Shown here one piece after another: positions 45,102 through 52,795 of a stretch of 64,000 nucleotides of DNA. The notes below the pieces were generated by a model. It had not been told where the DNA came from. It searched no databases and saw only the letters and a list, made by a program, of their open reading frames with translations. Origin of the DNA: JAICXG01 sp036825615 (GTDB taxonomy: Bacteria; Verrucomicrobiota; Verrucomicrobiia; Chthoniobacterales; UBA10450); contig DAISXY010000006.1 in the NCBI GenBank assembly GCA_036825615.1, positions 62,001-126,000 on the forward strand. Reading direction: 5' to 3'. Both the position numbers and the translations under genes were made by a program. Numbering within the stretch: the first letter of the stretch is position 1; the number at the start of each line of letters is the position of its first letter.

Positions 45102-45647
45102 TCAGTAGCTAACAAAAGCGCAGATGAGAATGGCGAGCCCGTAGAGCAGCGCGACACCGGAGAGAAATCGCCAGCGGAGCAGATGTCGCAGGCTCCAGTT
45201 AATCTGATCGCGAAGGAGGTACGGCATTGTCACCCAGATCAGGCCCTTGATGATCATGATGTAGGCCATAACCGTGACCAGCAGCCGGCTCGTCTCCGGC
45301 CGGAGAAAGGCGGACTCGAGCAACGGTTCGGCCGCAAGGAGACAGAGAATCCCAAGCGCGCGAACCGCGAGAAATTCATCGACGAAGCGAAGGACAAGAA
45401 AAAACCCAATCGGCAAAATGACCAGGAGTGGCCGGCGGAAACCGGAAAATTCGCCCATCTCCATCGTCGCGAGGAGCCAGAAACTCCAGATCAGGTCGAC
45501 CGTCAAAATCGCCGCGCCTGCCGTGCGGGAACGGGGAAATTGCGGCAGAAAGTCCTGCACCGGCAGGAACAATGCGAGCAAGCTGAAGACGATGAGCACG
45601 GCGCCCACGATCAATCCCATCGTGTGCAGCGAGAAATTGTAAATCAT
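45102..45647 (-). CDS. Integral membrane protein, unknown function
   Basis: A 181-residue protein with about five or six helices (LIVGAVLIVFSLLALFLPVQ, AAILTVDLIWSFWLLATMEM, PLLVILPIGFFLVLRFVDEF, LGILCLLAAEPLLE, VTVMAYIMIIKGLIWVTM, FLSGVALLYGLAILICAFV). No domain is recognised. The ATG at 45647 overlaps the miaB stop (ATGA), so it is probably co-transcribed with miaB. Confidence 0.75.
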   Translation of the reverse strand: MIYNFSLHTMGLIVGAVLIVFSLLALFLPVQDFLPQFPRSRTAGAAILTVDLIWSFWLLATMEMGEFSGFRRPLLVILPIGFFLVLRFVDEFLAVRALGILCLLAAEPLLESAFLRPETSRLLVTVMAYIMIIKGLIWVTMPYLLRDQINWSLRHLLRWRFLSGVALLYGLAILICAFVSY

Positions 45648-47080
45648 GAGAACGCGGCCAACGGCTGACAAACTTCGCCGCTCGGCCCGACGGGAGTAGC
45701 TGTCGCCGCAGTTTTCTTCCCTGACAAGCTGAAGCCGGTCGCGTGTGAGATTTCCAGCTCAATCAACTGACCGGCGTCCGCGTCGTTTCCTTCAAAGACC
45801 GCGACCTTGTTGCTCCGCGTCCGTCCCATGAGACGCGCCGGGTTCGTTTTGCTCGGGCCTTCACAGAGAATCTCAACCGTACTGCCCACCAGACGCTGGC
45901 CTGCGCGTTTCGCCGCCGCATCCACAACCCGGAGCAGGTTATGGTTGCGCGCTTCCTTTTCCGCTTCGCTCACCTGTTCGGCCATCTCGGCGGCGGGCGT
46001 TTCGCGGCGGGGCGAATAACGGAAAACAAAAGCGTTATCGAACTGGATCTCCTCAACCAGCGCGCGTGTTTGCGCGTAATCCTGCTCCGTTTCGCCGGGA
46101 AAGCCGACGATAATGTCAGTCGTTAGGGCAATCTCCGGCCGCGCGGCGCGAAGCTGCTCGACCAGGCGCCGGTATTTTTCCACGGTGTAGGCGCGATGCA
46201 TCGCCTTTAAGATTCGATTCGAGCCCGATTGCAGCGGGAGGTGAACGTGTTCGCAGAGCTTCGGCAAGTCGCGAAAAGCATGGATGAGATCGGCGCGAAA
46301 ACCGATCGGATGCGGCGAAGTGAAGCGCAGGCGCTCAAGGCCATCGACCTCGTGCACCGCTTCGAGCAACTGGACGAAAGGTGATTTCTTCTCCCCGGGG
46401 TCAGCGCCCCCGGCTACAGCGGGGAATTCATGGCGGCCGTAGAGGTTCACGATCTGGCCGAGAAGGGTCACTTCTTTCACGCCGCGCACGACCAACTCAC
46501 GCACCTCGCTGACAATCTCCGCGATCGTCCGACTCCGCTCCGCGCCGCGGGTTCGGGGCACGATACAAAAGGTGCAATGCATGTTGCAGCCCTGCATGAT
46601 CGAGACAAACGCGGTTGCCTGTCGCGGGCGCAGGGTGTGCTCGCGGATGGTTGCCTGCGAATTTTCTTCCTCCGCGGTATCGACAATGGAGAAGCGCAAA
46701 TCGTCCATCCGGCGATGGCGTTTCTGTTGGATCGCTTCCTCCACATAATCGGCGACGCGATGAAACTTCTGCGTCCCGACGACGAGATCGAGATGCGGGA
46801 TAAGCCGAAGCAATTCCTCGCCCCGCGCCTGTGCCATGCAGCCGAGAAAACCAAAAACCTTGTCCGGTCGATGCCTGGCCTGGCGGCCGAGCATGCCCAT
46901 TTTCCCGAGCGCCTTCTGCTCCGCCATGTCGCGCACGCTGCAGGTGTTGAGCAGAACGACATCCGCCTCAGCCTCGTTAGGCGCGACCTCATAACCACGA
47001 TCGAGCAACGAGCGCGCGACCTGTTCCGAGTCGCGCTCGTTCATCTGGCAGCCGTAGGTCTTGATGTAGAATTTCGGCAT
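45644..47080 (-). CDS. miaB: tRNA-2-methylthio-N6-dimethylallyladenosine synthase
   Basis: A 478-residue radical-SAM methylthiotransferase modifying A37 of tRNAs that read U-codons. The N-terminal cluster cysteines lie in IKTYGCQMNERDSE, LLNTCSVRD and FLGCMAQ; the radical-SAM motif is QGCNMHCTFCIVP; a TRAM domain is C-terminal (RLVGSTVEILCEGP). The ATG at 47080 (MPKFYIKTYGCQ) is the family start. A loop after NLYGRHEFPA contains VAGGADPGEKK from a palindromic repeat arm. The conserved LGQNVN is LGQIVN here. A GCCTAACGA copy (46974) encodes PNE. Confidence 0.95.
   Translation of the reverse strand: MPKFYIKTYGCQMNERDSEQVARSLLDRGYEVAPNEAEADVVLLNTCSVRDMAEQKALGKMGMLGRQARHRPDKVFGFLGCMAQARGEELLRLIPHLDLVVGTQKFHRVADYVEEAIQQKRHRRMDDLRFSIVDTAEEENSQATIREHTLRPRQATAFVSIMQGCNMHCTFCIVPRTRGAERSRTIAEIVSEVRELVVRGVKEVTLLGQIVNLYGRHEFPAVAGGADPGEKKSPFVQLLEAVHEVDGLERLRFTSPHPIGFRADLIHAFRDLPKLCEHVHLPLQSGSNRILKAMHRAYTVEKYRRLVEQLRAARPEIALTTDIIVGFPGETEQDYAQTRALVEEIQFDNAFVFRYSPRRETPAAEMAEQVSEAEKEARNHNLLRVVDAAAKRAGQRLVGSTVEILCEGPSKTNPARLMGRTRSNKVAVFEGNDADAGQLIELEISHATGFSLSGKKTAATATPVGPSGEVCQPLAAFS
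46393..46417. repeat. Single arm of the TGTAGCCGGGG palindromic family in miaB
   Basis: CCCCGGGGTCAGCGCCCCCG followed by GCTACA corresponds to one hairpin arm of the elements in rarA and the helicase gene. Read on the coding strand it encodes VAGGADPG, the same peptide as in rarA, in a solvent-type loop. Confidence 0.75.
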
Positions 47081-47174
47081 GAGCGGGGCTGAACGATACA
47101 CAGCCATGCGCGAGCCGCCATTCACTTGCTCGGCGTCAGCCGGCTTGTGGCCAAGGATGATGTCTTGCCAACGT

Positions 47175-47579
47175 TCAGGAGCCCGGCGGACAAACCAGAG
47201 GAATGACTTCCCGTTTGTTCCGCCGGTAAACGTGAAAATCGGCATCGACGGTGATGATGTAATGGCGCGGGTGGAGTTCGCTCATTCGAATCAGACAGAG
47301 ATCGGCAAGGTCTGGTTTGCGATCACGGTAGCGCCGGGCCAGAGCCGTGAGCTGAGCTAAATGTCCATTGCAATCGAACGCAGGAATAACCAATCCATCC
47401 GCGACCATCGCCAGCACCACTTCCGCGTCGGCAAGATGAAAGAGGGTTTCCGCGAGGACTGCTTCGCAGGTGAGCAATGGCGTGGCAATCTGCTCCGCGA
47501 CCTTCACCGCCCAGCCATGATGAAAATCGCCCGCGCTCGCGAACGCGACCAGAAAACCGGTGTCCGCGATACCCTTCAC
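47175..47579 (-). CDS. vapC: PIN-domain toxin (VapC family)
   Basis: A 134-residue PIN-domain ribonuclease. Acidic residues D6 (IADTGFL), E44 (EAVLAETLF), D90/D93 (RKPDLADLCLI) and D112 (ITVDADF) form the four-acid Mg site. It lies immediately behind the antitoxin gene with an ATGA overlap, the usual vapBC layout in antitoxin-toxin order. Targets of VapC toxins are tRNAs or rRNA. Confidence 0.9.
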   Translation of the reverse strand: MKGIADTGFLVAFASAGDFHHGWAVKVAEQIATPLLTCEAVLAETLFHLADAEVVLAMVADGLVIPAFDCNGHLAQLTALARRYRDRKPDLADLCLIRMSELHPRHYIITVDADFHVYRRNKREVIPLVCPPGS

Positions 47580-47794
47580 CGCTTCGCGAAACCCTTCCGG
47601 GTGGAAAGGTTTCTTGGCCGCCGACGCACGCTTCCCGCGAGACGCATGAACTTGCGCGAGGAGGGATCGGCGTTGCGAGCCAGCTCCAGATGTTGGCGGA
47701 CGATCTCGCCCTTGGACAGACCGGCCTGATCGGAGGCCGCTTCCAGCCAGCGGGCGATCTCGCGCGGCAGCCGGATTGTGAGTGTCTCACGCAT
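47576..47794 (-). CDS. vapB: Ribbon-helix-helix antitoxin (VapB-like)
   Basis: About 72 residues, beginning MRETLTIRLPREIARWLEAA, a ribbon-helix-helix DNA-binding domain, with helix 2 GLSKGEIVRQHLEL. The C-terminal part (RKFMRLAGSVRRRPRNLSTR) would wrap the toxin. A start 6 codons earlier (47812) is possible. Partner of the PIN toxin; RHH antitoxins repress their own operon, and the upstream 100 bp may hold the operator. Confidence 0.85.
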   Translation of the reverse strand: MRETLTIRLPREIARWLEAASDQAGLSKGEIVRQHLELARNADPSSRKFMRLAGSVRRRPRNLSTRKGFAKR

Positions 47795-47929
47795 ATGGCA
47801 AATTTGTAACACGCTGTGGCGTTGCGTTCAAGTCGCGAGCGAACCGGCTCTCGTCTTTTCCTTCTCGAACTTGGGCATCGAAGCGCGGTAACGATAAACA
47901 GATGCGTCGCCTCGCCATCGGCGCGATGC

Positions 47930-48724
47930 TTATTCGTTAGGCGGCGTGGCGAAGCAGCCCGGAAATGGATTCGCCTTCAGCCGTTTCTGCACTTCGCGCT
48001 CGGTCAAGGGCGAAGTTCCCTCTTCGTTGAAAAGCGCGATGCCGATCACGCCGACGTTGCGCGTGCTGTGATATTTTTCCTCTGCATAGGATTCCCGCAC
48101 CGGGCTGAAACGAAACGCCGCGACCGTGCCGAGGCTTCGCCGAAAACCTTCGACCAAGAGGCGACGATGCGGGTCGATGATATACCCGCGTTTGCGCAAC
48201 GATGCGGGCTGGCCGTCGATCACATCGAGGCCATCAACCGACAACACCACCTCGAGGCGAAAGTCGCTCCGGTTCCGCACCTCGATTGAATAACGGCGAC
48301 CTTCTTCCCCCACCACGAACCAGCGGTCGCCGACAGTGAGTCCTGGGAGCAGTCGGCCGCTCTGATCCCGGAGCGCCACGGAAACGAGGCTTTCCGCCGG
48401 CGCCGGCAGCGGCGGCCAGACCGGCCGGAGCATGCTGGCATTGGCCATCGCCGCGATGCCGTCCCGGTCGTCGTAGAAGATTTTTGCCAAAGCCAATGGC
48501 TGATCGGAATTCGAGCGCACGAAAGCGACCTGCCGAGCTGGTGATCTTCGGTCCTCGCCCCATCGCGTCCCGAGCCCCGGCCGATCCTGCGGAGGTTGGG
48601 CATAAGAGGACCGCGCGGTCGAACGTTCTGCGCCAGCCTGATATCCAATCGGTGTACTGCAGGAAGCGAGGAGAACGCAAAGGAGAAGGAGGTGAGGGCC
48701 GCGAGCGGGAAGGATTGCTTTCAT
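47930..48724 (-). CDS. Putative lipoprotein
   Basis: A 264-residue exported protein with lipobox LLASC (cysteine at residue 20; signal LLLLCVLLASC). The mature part has an all-beta appearance (ESLVSVALRDQSGRLLPGLT, RYSIEVRNRSDFRLEVVLSV, DGLDVIDGQPASLRKRGYII), resembling carbohydrate or assembly lipoproteins, but I recognise no family. The protein ends PPNE, encoded by a GCCTAACGA motif next to the stop codon. The ATG at 48724 is chosen for the signal peptide; a longer frame exists upstream. Confidence 0.72.
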   Translation of the reverse strand: MKAILPARGPHLLLLCVLLASCSTPIGYQAGAERSTARSSYAQPPQDRPGLGTRWGEDRRSPARQVAFVRSNSDQPLALAKIFYDDRDGIAAMANASMLRPVWPPLPAPAESLVSVALRDQSGRLLPGLTVGDRWFVVGEEGRRYSIEVRNRSDFRLEVVLSVDGLDVIDGQPASLRKRGYIIDPHRRLLVEGFRRSLGTVAAFRFSPVRESYAEEKYHSTRNVGVIGIALFNEEGTSPLTEREVQKRLKANPFPGCFATPPNE

Positions 48725-48793
48725 GCCCGCGCAGACTAGCGAAGGCGATAATCCGCTTTCCAACCTTTTCTCCTTCTGAATAATTCGCGCGGG

Positions 48794-49663
48794 ATGAACT
48801 CGGAGGCAGCGGCGATTGGCATCATTGGAGGGAGCGGACTTTACCAGCTCGAGGGCTTTCATGATCCCCAGGAACATCAGGTCGAGACTCCGTTTGGGAT
48901 GCCCTCGGATGCCATCATCGGCGGGGAATTTGCCGGGCGCACGGTTTACTTCCTGCCTCGACACGGGCGCGGTCACCGGATTCTGCCGCATGAATTAAAC
49001 TACCGGGCCAACATCTACGCGCTGCGATTGTTAGGCGTGCGCTGGATCATTTGCGTGACCGCGGTCGGAAGTCTGCAGGAAAAATACGCGCCGCGCGATG
49101 TGCTCCTGCCGTCGCAGTTTGTCGATCGGACCAGCCGGCGCAGCGAGCACACCTTTTTCGGAAACGGCATCGCCGCGCATATCGGTTTTGCCGAGCCGAT
49201 CTGCGCGCCCTTGCGCGAGCTGCTTGCGGAAGCGGCGAAGTCGTCAGGCGTGCGCGTCCACAACGGCGGCATCTACGTCAACATGGATGGTCCCGCCTTT
49301 TCCACCCGGGCGGAATCGGAGCTTAATCGCCATCACGGCTTCGATGTCATCGGAATGACCAACCTGCCGGAAGCGAAGCTGGCGCGAGAAGCCGAGATGG
49401 CCCTCGCCACCATGGCGATGATTACCGATTACGATTGCTGGAAAACCGACGAAGAACCGGTCTCGGCCCAGACCGTCATCGGTCATCTCCTCGCCAATGC
49501 CGAGACGGCTAAGAAAATCCTCGGCGCGGTCATCCCGCGGATCCCACAGGAACCGAACTGGCCCGAGCACCGGGCGCTCGATAGCGCGCTTGTCACCGAT
49601 CGCGCACTTTGGCCGGCGGCCACGCGGGAGAAATTACAAGCGATCCTGGGCCGCTTTGAATAG
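48794..49663 (+). CDS. mtnP: S-methyl-5'-thioadenosine phosphorylase
   Basis: A 289-residue purine-nucleoside phosphorylase family enzyme that splits methylthioadenosine into adenine and methylthioribose-1-phosphate, the first step of methionine salvage. Characteristic segments: IGIIGGSGLYQLEGF, PRHGRGHRILPHELNYRANI (phosphate and base contacts), NMDGPAFSTRAESE and GMTNLPEAKLAREAEM. Divergent from the lipoprotein gene. No other salvage genes (mtnA, mtnB, mtnC) are in the window. Confidence 0.95.
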   Translation: MNSEAAAIGIIGGSGLYQLEGFHDPQEHQVETPFGMPSDAIIGGEFAGRTVYFLPRHGRGHRILPHELNYRANIYALRLLGVRWIICVTAVGSLQEKYAPRDVLLPSQFVDRTSRRSEHTFFGNGIAAHIGFAEPICAPLRELLAEAAKSSGVRVHNGGIYVNMDGPAFSTRAESELNRHHGFDVIGMTNLPEAKLAREAEMALATMAMITDYDCWKTDEEPVSAQTVIGHLLANAETAKKILGAVIPRIPQEPNWPEHRALDSALVTDRALWPAATREKLQAILGRFE

Positions 49664-49700
49664 CGAATCAGTCGCCCCGGATAGCCATCGTCCAATTCCG

Positions 49701-49846
49701 TCATCCCGAGCGAAGCCGAAGGCGCAGTCGAGGGATCCCGTGGGTAAGCCGGGAAGCATGGCTGCCAGAACCGCTCGAGATATTTCCAAAGCTCACCGGG
49801 ACCCTTCCCCGAAAGGTTGCGGGGCTGCGCTCCGCTAAGGATGACA
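49701..49846. repeat. Palindromic repeat (TCATCCCGAGCG / GGATGACA ends)
   Basis: Left end TCATCCCGAGCGAAGCC with CGAGGGATCCCG; right end GGGACCC...CGCTAAGGATGACA. The copy between folD and the flavoprotein gene has the same left end. It fills most of the 289-bp gap between mtnP and the small lipoprotein gene. Confidence 0.8.
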
Positions 49847-49952
49847 GACGCTGCCGGCCTGCGAAAGAAGGCTTGCCGCCGAAATCACAAATATAGTAAT
49901 TATGGTGAGGAACGGTGAGCCGGGAAGCTTGCCGGAGAAAAACAGGGAAAAA

Positions 49953-50198
49953 ATGCAAACAAAATTCGCCCTCAGCTTAATCGTCGTCGCGTCGCTCGCC
50001 GCCTGCACGAGCATGAAAACAACTTCACGCACGAGCGGGATGGAGAAGGCTGGCGGCTACGCCACTGCCGCCGAACCACCGCCACCGACGGAAGGTCCCG
50101 GATACGACATCCCGGCCGAAGGCCCGCGCGATGTCAACGCGAACCCAGCCTACATGCCGACGCCGCTGCTGCGTGCTTCGGCCGCCGGCGGTCCGTAG
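49953..50198 (+). CDS. Small lipoprotein
   Basis: An 81-residue protein with a clear lipoprotein signal (FALSLIVVASLAAC; cysteine at residue 18) and a Pro/Gly/Ala-rich mature part (AEPPPPTEGPGYDIPAEGPR). The ATG at 49953 is preceded by GGGAAAAA. The 3' end overlaps the convergent BioF-like gene by 49 bp. Function unknown. Confidence 0.65.
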   Translation: MQTKFALSLIVVASLAACTSMKTTSRTSGMEKAGGYATAAEPPPPTEGPGYDIPAEGPRDVNANPAYMPTPLLRASAAGGP

Positions 50199-51382
50199 CT
50201 CGCTGGTTTCTCGCCGGTACGCAAACGTCCGAGAGCGTCGCCTAACGACGCGATCTGCAAAGGCGAGTGGGCCGCGCTCACCGCGATTCGCAGACGGGCC
50301 GCGCCACGTGCGACCAGCGGATAACGAATTGCCGGGATGAAAAAACCTTCCTGGCGCAGCGCCCGCGCCAGATTGAGCGCCCGCTGTTCCTCCCCGATCA
50401 TCCAGGGAATGATGGCCCCGGCCGGTTTTCCAAAAGTTTCCCCCTCCTGCGGAAGCAGCTTGCGCAGTTGCACGATCCGCCGCCAGAGCGTCTTGCGGCG
50501 TGCCTCGCCATCGGCGGAAAGCAGGAACTTGATTGCCGCCATGGCGGCGGCAGCGAGCGCGGGCGGCGGGGCGGTGGAAAAGATGAAGGAGCGGGCGCGA
50601 TTCACCAGCCAGTCGATCAGGCTGCGCGATCCGCAAACATAACCGCCGCTCACACCTAACGAACAACCGAATGAGCCGAGAAGGACGTCAATCTCCTCTT
50701 CCACGCCCAACTCCGCCGCGAGTCCGCGTCCGTGCGACCCAAGCACGCCGACGGCGTGCGCTTCGTCGAGCAAGAGCACGGCCCGGAACCGCTTCTTTAA
50801 CTCCAGCAGCGCCGGCAGTGGGACGCGATCGCCATCCATGCTGAAGATCGACTCGCTGACGAGCACGATCCGCGCTTCGGGATACTCGCGCCGGGCGGAT
50901 TCGAGCAGGCTCTCGAGCTTGCCGAGATGATTGTGCGGGAAAACGCGCAGGGTCGCACCGCTCAAACGCGCGCCGTCGATCAGCGCGGCGTGACAATGTT
51001 TGTCGAGAATCACGAGATCGTCCTTGCTCGCAAGCGCCGGCAACGTCCCGACCGCCGCGGCATATCCGCTCGAGAAGCAGATCGCGGCCGGGGCGCGCTT
51101 CCATTTCGCGAGCGCGGTCTCGAGCGCGACGTGCGGCGATTGCGTCCCGCTGCTCAGGCGCGAGGCGCCCGCGCCGACTCCAAATTCATCGATCGCCGCT
51201 TTCGCTGCCTCGCGCAGCAGCGGATCGGCTGCAAGCCCGAGGTAATCGTTCGAAGAAAAATTGATGAGACGACGTCCGACGATCTCGATCTCCGGCCCCT
51301 GCGCGCCGCCGATCTCGCGCAACCTGCGATGGAGAGAATGGGCGTGGAGGGCCTGGAGTTGCTGCTCGAAAAGCTCGCTCAT
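50150..51382 (-). CDS. BioF/KBL-family aminotransferase fold without the PLP lysine
   Basis: A 410-residue protein of the alpha-oxoamine synthase family (8-amino-7-oxononanoate synthase, KBL, ALAS). Family features are in place: NFSSNDYLGLAADPLL near the N-terminus, GAGASRLSSGTQ, the ring-stacking H in DKHCHAALIDG, and LLLDEAHAVGVLGSHGRG with PLP-binding D and H. The Schiff-base lysine, expected in GTFGKGFGVSG / GTFSKSLAS, is replaced by Cys (GSFGCSLGVSG; codon TGT). With no other Lys in that loop, normal PLP catalysis is not expected. It is either a pseudoenzyme or a recently damaged bioF; no other bio gene is near. Confidence 0.9.
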   Translation of the reverse strand: MSELFEQQLQALHAHSLHRRLREIGGAQGPEIEIVGRRLINFSSNDYLGLAADPLLREAAKAAIDEFGVGAGASRLSSGTQSPHVALETALAKWKRAPAAICFSSGYAAAVGTLPALASKDDLVILDKHCHAALIDGARLSGATLRVFPHNHLGKLESLLESARREYPEARIVLVSESIFSMDGDRVPLPALLELKKRFRAVLLLDEAHAVGVLGSHGRGLAAELGVEEEIDVLLGSFGCSLGVSGGYVCGSRSLIDWLVNRARSFIFSTAPPPALAAAAMAAIKFLLSADGEARRKTLWRRIVQLRKLLPQEGETFGKPAGAIIPWMIGEEQRALNLARALRQEGFFIPAIRYPLVARGAARLRIAVSAAHSPLQIASLGDALGRLRTGEKPASYGPPAAEARSSGVGM

Positions 51383-51403
51383 TTCACGCGCGTTCGCGTG
51401 AAG

Positions 51404-52306
51404 CTACATCCGGCGCAGCCCCCAGGAAAGCAGCGCCGAGGCATCCTGCCAGACATGCGTGCCGCTGTCGCCGAGCACGACCACGATGACGTCGCGACCG
51501 GCGTTGTTGCCGCTTGCGATCAGGCAATGCCCGGCCGCTTCGGTGTAGCCGGTCTTCATCCCATTGCAATATGGGAGGCGTCTCAGGACCTTGTTCGTGT
51601 TCTGCAACTCGCGGGTGCGGCCGTTGGCATAACGAAAAGCCAGGCGCGGCAGGCAAACGATCGAGCGAATCGTCGGGTTGGCATAAGCCGCCCGGGCGAT
51701 GATCGCGAGATCGCGGGCGGTCGAGTATTGATCCGGAATCGGAAGGCCGTTGGGATTGACGAAATGGGAATGAATGGCGCCGAGTGCGCGCGCCTTGGCG
51801 TTCATCTTATCGGCGAAGGCCTCGATGCTGCCGGCGTTATCGCGCGCCAGACAGCGTGCGACGTCGTTAGGGCTCTTCACCAGCAAGGCCCGCAGGAGGT
51901 CGATCCGCTGGTAGGTTTCGCCCGCTTTGATGTTCAAACGCACCGGTTCCGCCCAGGTGTCTTCCGTTTGCACCGTTACCTCGCGATCGAGATAGCCATC
52001 TTCCGCGATAATCAGCGCGGTGAGCAGCTTCTGCGTGCTCGCGGCCGCGCGCGTCGCGTCGGCGTTCTTCTCGTAGAGCACTTCACCGGTGCGCGCATCC
52101 TCGACCAGGACGGAAGCGGCGCGCGTCTTCGGAATGACGCTGGAATCGAACTCGCGCGTCTGATACGCGACCGCGACGTCCTCGTTGTCGTCGACCGGCG
52201 TGGCGCGGCGGACCTGATGATGTTTGGTTTTTGCGGCGGCGACGTTGACGACCGCGAGCACGATCGTCAGGGGATAGGCAAGCTGCGCAACGCCGCGACG
52301 AATCAT
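51404..52306 (-). CDS. D-alanyl-D-alanine carboxypeptidase (S11 family)
   Basis: A 300-residue periplasmic penicillin-binding protein that trims pentapeptides. N-terminal hydrophobic segment (PLTIVLAVVNVAAA) for export. Active-site motifs: SxxK at S90-K93 (AASTQKLLTA), SxN at S145-N147 (VKSPNDVA) and KTG at 251-253 (GMKTGYTEAAGH). Shorter than PBP5 (no C-terminal anchoring domain visible), so probably a soluble or loosely bound enzyme. A near-match motif TCGTTAGGG (51864) lies inside. Confidence 0.93.
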   Translation of the reverse strand: MIRRGVAQLAYPLTIVLAVVNVAAAKTKHHQVRRATPVDDNEDVAVAYQTREFDSSVIPKTRAASVLVEDARTGEVLYEKNADATRAAASTQKLLTALIIAEDGYLDREVTVQTEDTWAEPVRLNIKAGETYQRIDLLRALLVKSPNDVARCLARDNAGSIEAFADKMNAKARALGAIHSHFVNPNGLPIPDQYSTARDLAIIARAAYANPTIRSIVCLPRLAFRYANGRTRELQNTNKVLRRLPYCNGMKTGYTEAAGHCLIASGNNAGRDVIVVVLGDSGTHVWQDASALLSWGLRRM

Positions 52307-52345
52307 CGAGCCGATATTAGAAGCAAAAGCCGCGCCGGTGCAAGC

Positions 52346-52732
52346 CTAACGACCATCTCCGCGCTGGATCAACTCGATCTCGTAACCTTCCGGCGCGTCG
52401 ATGAAGGCGATCGCGCGACCGCCGCCGAGCTGGTGCGGACCATCGGAGAGCGGGTAACCCTTGGCCGCGGCGTGCTTCGCGAACTCTTCGAGATTATCGA
52501 CTTCGAAAGCGAGATGGGTCAGGTCGGGCCCGACCACCACCGGGCCGCTCTGGTCAAACTTGCAGATCTCGATTTCCTCTTCGCTTTCCGGTGCTTTAAA
52601 GAAGACGAGCTGCGAGCCGCGGCCGGAGGTTTGGCGGCGCGTTTCTTCGAGGCCGAGAACGTCACGATAAAATGCAACCGTCTTTTCGAGGTCGCTTACG
52701 CGATAACGGGTGTGCAGAAGCTTCTTGATCAT
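52346..52732 (-). CDS. Glyoxalase I-like VOC protein
   Basis: A 128-residue protein of the vicinal-oxygen-chelate family, close to lactoylglutathione lyase. Metal ligands by position: H7 (LLHTRYRV), a Glu in EEIEICKF, H73 (LTHLAFEV) and E120 (GYEIELIQ). The ATG at 52732 (MIKKLLHTRYRV) is the correct start; a longer frame upstream is not family-like. The stop codon overlaps a GCCTAACGA motif, one of two copies not fully within a gene. It is divergent from xylB. Confidence 0.9.
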   Translation of the reverse strand: MIKKLLHTRYRVSDLEKTVAFYRDVLGLEETRRQTSGRGSQLVFFKAPESEEEIEICKFDQSGPVVVGPDLTHLAFEVDNLEEFAKHAAAKGYPLSDGPHQLGGGRAIAFIDAPEGYEIELIQRGDGR

Positions 52733-52795
52733 CGCTATCTTATTGCGCCCAACCGGACTTGATTTCAAACTCGCCCCGCCTCTAACCACTCGCTC

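Noticed and set aside
47175..47812. Larger defence island around vapBC
   Set aside because: Flanking genes are miaB and a lipoprotein; no restriction, phage-defence or recombinase genes are present.
50927..52762. Plus-strand open frame of about 611 codons opposite the BioF-like, carboxypeptidase and glyoxalase genes
   Set aside because: It is antisense to three well-supported genes and has no family-like sequence; long shadow frames are common in GC-rich DNA.
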